NCBI GenBank assembly: GCA_021432635.1
Contig: MU270108.1
Span: 983 to 64,982 of the forward strand
Direction: 5' to 3'
DNA from: Thozetella sp. PMI_491
Taxonomy: Eukaryota; Ascomycota; Sordariomycetes; Chaetosphaeriales; Chaetosphaeriaceae
Length of the DNA stretch: 64,000 nucleotides
A program made the translations under genes and the position numbers. Positions 58,968 to 64,000 of the stretch are shown one piece after another (within the stretch, counting starts at the first letter, position 1; every line of letters starts with the position of its first letter). The notes beneath the pieces were generated by a model. That model did no database searches, was not told where the DNA came from, and was given only the letters and a program-made list of their open reading frames with translations.

Positions 58968-60611
58968 TGGGAGGACCGGGTCGGCAGTGTCTTCCGTAGA
59001 GTTCCTGGAACTGAGGTACCTGGCGGCTTTGCGGTGCTTTGCGGGCCGAGGAAAGGGAGGGAGAGAAGGGAGCGAGGGACGTGGTTGTCTCATTTTCCCT
59101 TCAAAGCCCTCTCTACCTTGTAGGTGCCCAGGGAACTGCGAGCGTATCTTGCCTGGACCTACCTATTTGTGGGTAGGCACGTGCACTCTTGCGGAAGCTG
59201 GAGCTTTGGTACGTCCAGAGTCCTGAGCATACTTTGACGGTTCAATGGTGATGTAATTTTGAAACAAACCCTCACTCGGCATGTAGGATGCTTGGTTTGC
59301 TATGGGTTGTGACTCATAGTAGGAAGAGGTGCCAGAAGGTAGGTCAGTTCGCAGGGAAGGAAAGAGGCCTCTAAAGTCTGTGGAGACCCGCATGGGTGTA
59401 GCGCATCCACGCACATATTTTATATACCTAAATCCGTATATATGTATATATATTCTATACCTACATGTATGTTCTGTACCTATATATATATACCTATATA
59501 GCCCGTATGGTCCTGCATGCAGAGTGCCTGTTGGCAGAGGCAAGCAGCCAATAAGGCTTCGGACGGCCCTTATCCGAATTGATCTATCAATTTCTTAGCT
59601 AGGAAAGGTGCCCTCCTATATTCATCCATGCATGGTGCATGGAAAAAGCGGCGGCTTCTCAGCGAGGATTTCTAGAAGCTGCGCCGTGAGGACAGTACCC
59701 AAGCTTGGTACTTCCGATAAGCCTCCCGTGTTTCGCAGTTTGCGTGAGCTTGAAGGAGCCTAGCGGGTGAGCGGGGCCGGGGTTCTCAGGATTCCAGCCG
59801 CCAGCGGCGCATGGCGATCTGCGCGCCAGGATATGCCTGCCCCACTGCCCGAAATCGAAGTCAGACTTAACGAATGCGGCCATTTGACGCCCAAGCTACA
59901 AGCAGCGACCCTTAATTGGCAGCGACCGGGCAGCGAGACTCACTCGTCTTGCATCTGTGGCCAAGAAAGTGACAAAGTCGCAAAATAAAGACGCAACCCT
60001 GGCAATTCCTCGGGCCCTTTGAGGAGCCTGATAGAAAGTATATACGTATGATGGGTACCTGCCCCGTGTCCCGGCCCGACTGTCGACTCACGAGTGTGGC
60101 GCAATGCGAGGCAGAGAGCGATTGTGTACTCAAGTGTCGTATCTGACCATCGCACCTGCACACTCTGCACATTCTGTACGTCTACGCCGTCTGCATGTCT
60201 CCTCTCTCTTCTGGGCAGCTGTTGGTCAGGCGGAGAGGGGGCGGCACCGCTCTACACTACAGATTTTAGCCCCCCACAAAAAAAAGGTGGTTTCGACTGC
60301 CGCCGGCTCCTGGTTGGCCAGCAGACGTGCTTAAGCGCTGCCGCCCAGCACCTTGAGCTACCCGGCTCGTACTGGTCTTAGCGGCTGCCAACCTGCCTTG
60401 CCCTTTTTAGTCTGCAGATGTGGTGGCCGCCCAACCGTCCCAGAAACCTCTTCAGCCAGCCCCAGACAAACACAGACCTCCGGGGGCATCACCCCGATTT
60501 CCTTCACAGCCATCCAGAGCCGCTCGCTGTCGACCATCTCATCTCAGACCTCCTCATGGGCGTCTTTGGGTAGTCGCAATCGCTACCAGAATGTTCTCGT
60601 CAGTATAACAA
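58923..60611. other. Region between EGH1 and the MAPKKK gene
   Basis: No gene seen. It begins with a 10-bp tandem repeat just after the EGH1 stop. An AT-rich patch with TATATA runs lies at about 59418-59500. The rest should hold the MAPKKK promoter and leader; the 400 bp before the ATG are C-rich. Confidence 0.5.
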
Positions 60612-63600
60612 ATGACAAGCTCGCGCAACCGGTCAGCGTCGAGTCGATCCGATAGCGTTGAAGGCGCACGTCGCAACCCGTTTCCCTCGCCGGCCTCGTC
60701 TTCGTCTAGCCCGCCGCCTCCGCCGTCGGTTGCCCGATCCAAGACCGACGGCATCGCCGGCCTCGACGGCCTCGTTCTTAAAGACGTCCCAGCCCTCCTT
60801 CAACACAAACCGTCCCTGTCGTTCATCTCGTCGCTCGCCCCTCCCTCTCCCTACGCGAGTATCACGTCGGCCCCCTCTCCATACCTCGTATCGCCCGGTC
60901 TCCGCCCTCGCGCGTCCACCGCCAGTGGTTTCCCGTCGCCGCCCCTGGGCGGATCTGACAGCTCGCGGCCGAGTACCCGTGCTGGCGCCTTTACCGGGCT
61001 CGGCCCCGTCCCCGACCCAGGCCCCGCCTCCAGCTTCAATTCGACAACGTCGTACCTACCTTCCCCAGCACCGCCCACCATGTATCAGGGAAACCAGAGG
61101 GAGCCGACACGGCCTTTCCAAGTGCCACCACCTCCTCCGCTGTCCCCCCCAGTAGCTAGGGGCCAGATCATGCCAAACATGAATGGCATCGCCATCCCTC
61201 CGCCTCCACCACGGTACCCGGGCACGACCGGCCCCATGGGCCTCCCCCCGCCCCCTGGCCCCCCTCCAAATAGCGCCTTCCCGACGAGCTCCATAGGTCC
61301 ACCAAGCGCTCTTGGTCAGGCACCGTGGCAGGGCGCCTGGGGTCGAGTGTATAACATTCCACCCCCGCCCCCGAGCGCAGGCGGCGCTCCTTTGACCCAT
61401 CAGACCTACAACCCCAAGCATCACTTCCAGCTGGGTTCCGGCACCCTGACTATCCCCCCTCCGCCGCCGACGAGCGACTCGCAGATGAGTGCCACCTACA
61501 TCCCCCAGGGAGATACCTATGGCGAGGGCGTGGGCATCCCGGGGCTGGGGATGACGAACGAAGAAGTTGGCCAAGCAACCTGGGGTCAGGGGAGTCAGCC
61601 GTCCGGCGAGAATACTTTGTCGACCCCGCTGGATGACACTCCGGGTAGAGATCGGCTCTACGCGCCCGCCATGCATGCCCGCGGCCTATCTACCGCGAGC
61701 AACTCGGCCTCCGCGTCGGCCATCCCCCCCGAACTTGCGGGGCAGTGGCCGATGGAGCAGGTTATCTTGTGGCTCCAGGCAAACAACTTTTCGCGAGATT
61801 GGCAAGAAACCTTCAGGCGTTTGAACCTGCATGGGAACCTGTTTCTCGAGCTAGGTAGTGGCCACGGGGGCCGAGGCAACTTCGGCATGATGCACCAGCA
61901 AGTGTACCCCCTCTTAGCCAAGGAGTGCACGAGTAGTGGAACTGGGTGGGACCAGCCTAGAGAAAGGGAAGAAGGCAAGCGGATGCGCCGGCTGATACGG
62001 AGCATCGTAACCGGCCGTCCAGTCGACCCATCCAAGCTGGCGATCGGGCATTCTCGCAAGGACTCAAGCAGTGCGAACTTGCCTAGCGCCGGGCCCGATT
62101 CGGGCGACTCGCCAAACGTAAGTCTGACTGAAGCCTAGCATTCTGAGTCTGAAAGTTGATCCGGTGCTAACCATACGACCCTGGACCGCTAGACCCCGAT
62201 CAAGGCCCCGGGACCAGGGTTCGGGGGGCGACGGTTCTCTCAGTCACGCTCCACGACCATGCCGACTCTCAGCAATACCATGAGCTCGGACTCAAACCAT
62301 AGGACAATCATGAAGAATCTTGACATAGAAAGTGCGCGACGCCATAGCCCGAGCGCAAGCGAATCCGGCGAGCCCGGCTCGTTGCGTGGGGCCGTCGGGT
62401 TCGGTAGGGACAGCCCTGGGGGTAGTCCTAATCCATCTTCAACTCTCTTTCCCGCGGCAACCGCTGGGAACCTATCCGCATCGCCGCATAGCGCTAGGTT
62501 CGGACATCGCTCGCGCAACAGCACCGATTCGGTATCTTCAAACGCTGCCATCTATGGGTCTGGCGTGCCTGCAGAGGCCGCGGCCATGCTGCGAAATGGT
62601 ATTAGCATCGGGGAGATGATGAACACTACCAGGCGGAACGCCCAGGAAGGGTCACGTCCCGAATCTAGCGACCGGAGCGCCGGGACTGAGCCTCCGGGGA
62701 GTGCCAGGGAGAAGTCGTTCCTGTCCTTCCTGTCGCGGAAGAAAAAGCAGAAGGACGATGGTACATTCCCGTCTCCTGACGACGTTGACTCTCCAACCAG
62801 CCCGGGCAATAATTTCAAACCACACTCACTGGGCAGCCGGCCAGGCAACATGAGCGAGACATCTCTCGACCGACCCGGTTCCAGCTTCTCTGTGCAGGAC
62901 CAGGGCTCCGGCTCTGCTACTTTCCGCTCGAGGAGGACTGGGGTTGCCAAATCCTTTGTACTCGCGACAGCCGACCATTGGAACTACCGGATGGTTGAGG
63001 TAACAGACATCGACACGGCAGCAGAACTACGCCAGCTAGTCTGTATCAACCTAGGGCTCCCAGATAGTGAAGGTGCCCAGTTCTATCTGACCGAACTAGG
63101 CCAGTTTAACCACGAAGACCAGCTGGACGATATGAAGCTGATGGCCAATACAAGGCTGAAAGCAGACCCGAGTGGCTCTTTGAAGCTATTCGTGCAACCG
63201 CCGGGACTTACCATCAACGCTGGCGCGCTGTCACCCGGGTATGTCCCGCAAAGCGCAACCTTAGACGAGGAGGCATATGCTCGACTCAACGGTCAACGAC
63301 CGCGGTCCAGTTCGTCGCCGCCAACATCTAGGCAAAACACCATCACCGACAGGGACAGGGACGAGAAGGTCCTGACCCAAGAGGCGACGGAGTACAGGGC
63401 AGAACAGCTCCGGAAGCAGCAAGAATACCTCGCAAAGCGCAAGCAAGCACAGGGCCTCAAGGAAACTAGCCCGGATACAGCATCCTTCGGCATTGTAGGA
63501 CGAAATGTCGACTTCGATCAGCCGCGCAACTCGCCATTCGAGGATAAGAAGATTGACAGCCTCTTACCCCAACGAAGGGCGCCAGCGCCGCCCGAGGATC

Positions 63601-64000
63601 CGTCAGCGACCCTCATTAAAGCAAACTCTCTGAGCAGAAAGACGGGGCAGGGCATACGAGTCTCGACAGGAAACATGGAGGGGGGGTTCCATCAGAAGAG
63701 GACCTCGAGTGACATGCGAGAGGAGATGCTCGAGAAACAGAGAAGGCGAGGTGCTGGTCCGTCTCCCACCGGCGGGATCGGCGGGCTACTGGTGGGGATG
63801 GCGGGGAGAATGGCCGGAGTCGCACATCCTGTCGCAGGTGGCAATTCTGCACTCTCCTCGGCAAGGGCTGGTGGCCCAGCGAGCAACGGTGAGTACCAGC
63901 ATAAAACCAGTCCCAAACAATTTCTAGCAGGAATTCCCAGCAACTTGAAGGCCATGCGGAGCGTGCTAAACATCCTGCTATTCGTATCATAGCTAACATG
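60612..64000 (+). CDS. BCK1: MAPKKK of the cell-wall integrity pathway, BCK1/MIK-1 type (5' part only)
   Basis: This gene runs off the window. Visible exons are 60612-62117, 62193-63888 and a start at 63993 (last intron 63889-63992, GTGAGT donor, GCTAAAC branch site, CATAG acceptor). Over 1,060 residues are seen. Residues 1-370 are disordered with many poly-Pro runs (IPPPPPRYPG, NIPPPPPSAGG). A SAM domain lies at about 376-440 (GQWPMEQVILWLQANNFSRDWQETFRRLNLHGNLFLELGS, two segments). An RA/ubiquitin-like domain lies at about 750-840 (KSFVLATADHWNYRMVEVTDIDTAAELRQL). The SAM plus RA-like layout after a long proline-rich leader is that of Bck1/MIK-1, which acts below PKC. The kinase domain should follow beyond 64000. 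Ste11 and Ste50 are shorter with the SAM near the N-terminus. Confidence 0.8.

Overview
The window looks like a stretch of nuclear chromosome from a filamentous ascomycete (Pezizomycotina, most likely Sordariomycetes). Four things support this. Introns are short (about 55-210 bp) with GTRNGT-type donors and CTAAC/CTGAC-type branch sites. The gene set is fungal: NoxA, a Bck1-type MAPKKK, Ubp2, a steryl-glucosidase, a WSC protein and a cytochrome b5/acyl-CoA dehydrogenase fusion. Gene bodies are GC-rich. One end carries a very AT-rich block with C-to-T and G-to-A decay typical of repeat-induced point mutation (RIP). The exact species cannot be given from sequence alone.

Positions 1-9540 are a gene-free, RIP-degraded block. 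At its centre is a structurally complete but dead LTR retrotransposon at 976-8351. It has two 306-bp LTRs, a perfect 5-bp target duplication GAGAT, a polypurine tract next to the left LTR, and decayed Ty3/gypsy reverse transcriptase and integrase blocks on the minus strand. The flanks on both sides are older AT-rich repeat debris.

From 9562 to the end there are 18 protein-coding genes on both strands, most with introns that I could place by phase and protein continuity. In order they are: GNAT acetyltransferase (-), allantoinase (+), PIP 5-kinase (+), COA6 (-), SYS1 (+), WSC/GPI protein (-), cyt b5/acyl-CoA dehydrogenase (-), FEN1/RAD27 (-), 2-oxoglutarate dehydrogenase E2 (-), UBC4/5-type E2 (+), NADPH oxidase NoxA (+), UBP2 deubiquitinase (-), complex I NDUFA11-type subunit (+), MSH2 (-), TRM10 (+), primase small subunit PRI1 (-), steryl-beta-glucosidase EGH1 (+), and the 5' part of a BCK1/MIK-1 MAPKKK (+, cut by the window end).

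These are mostly conserved housekeeping genes and do not form an operon or a biosynthetic cluster. Loose themes are DNA replication and repair (FEN1, MSH2, PRI1), mitochondria (COA6, KGD2, NDUFA11), ubiquitin (UBC4, UBP2) and membrane or cell-wall signalling (PIP5K, WSC, NoxA, BCK1). I found no convincing tRNA, rRNA, CRISPR or novel system by eye. The most unusual points are an apparent AT-AC intron in the acyl-CoA dehydrogenase gene, a GC-AG intron in the E2 gene, a stop-free in-frame 63-bp intron in PRI1, and the retroelement with asymmetric RIP between its LTRs.
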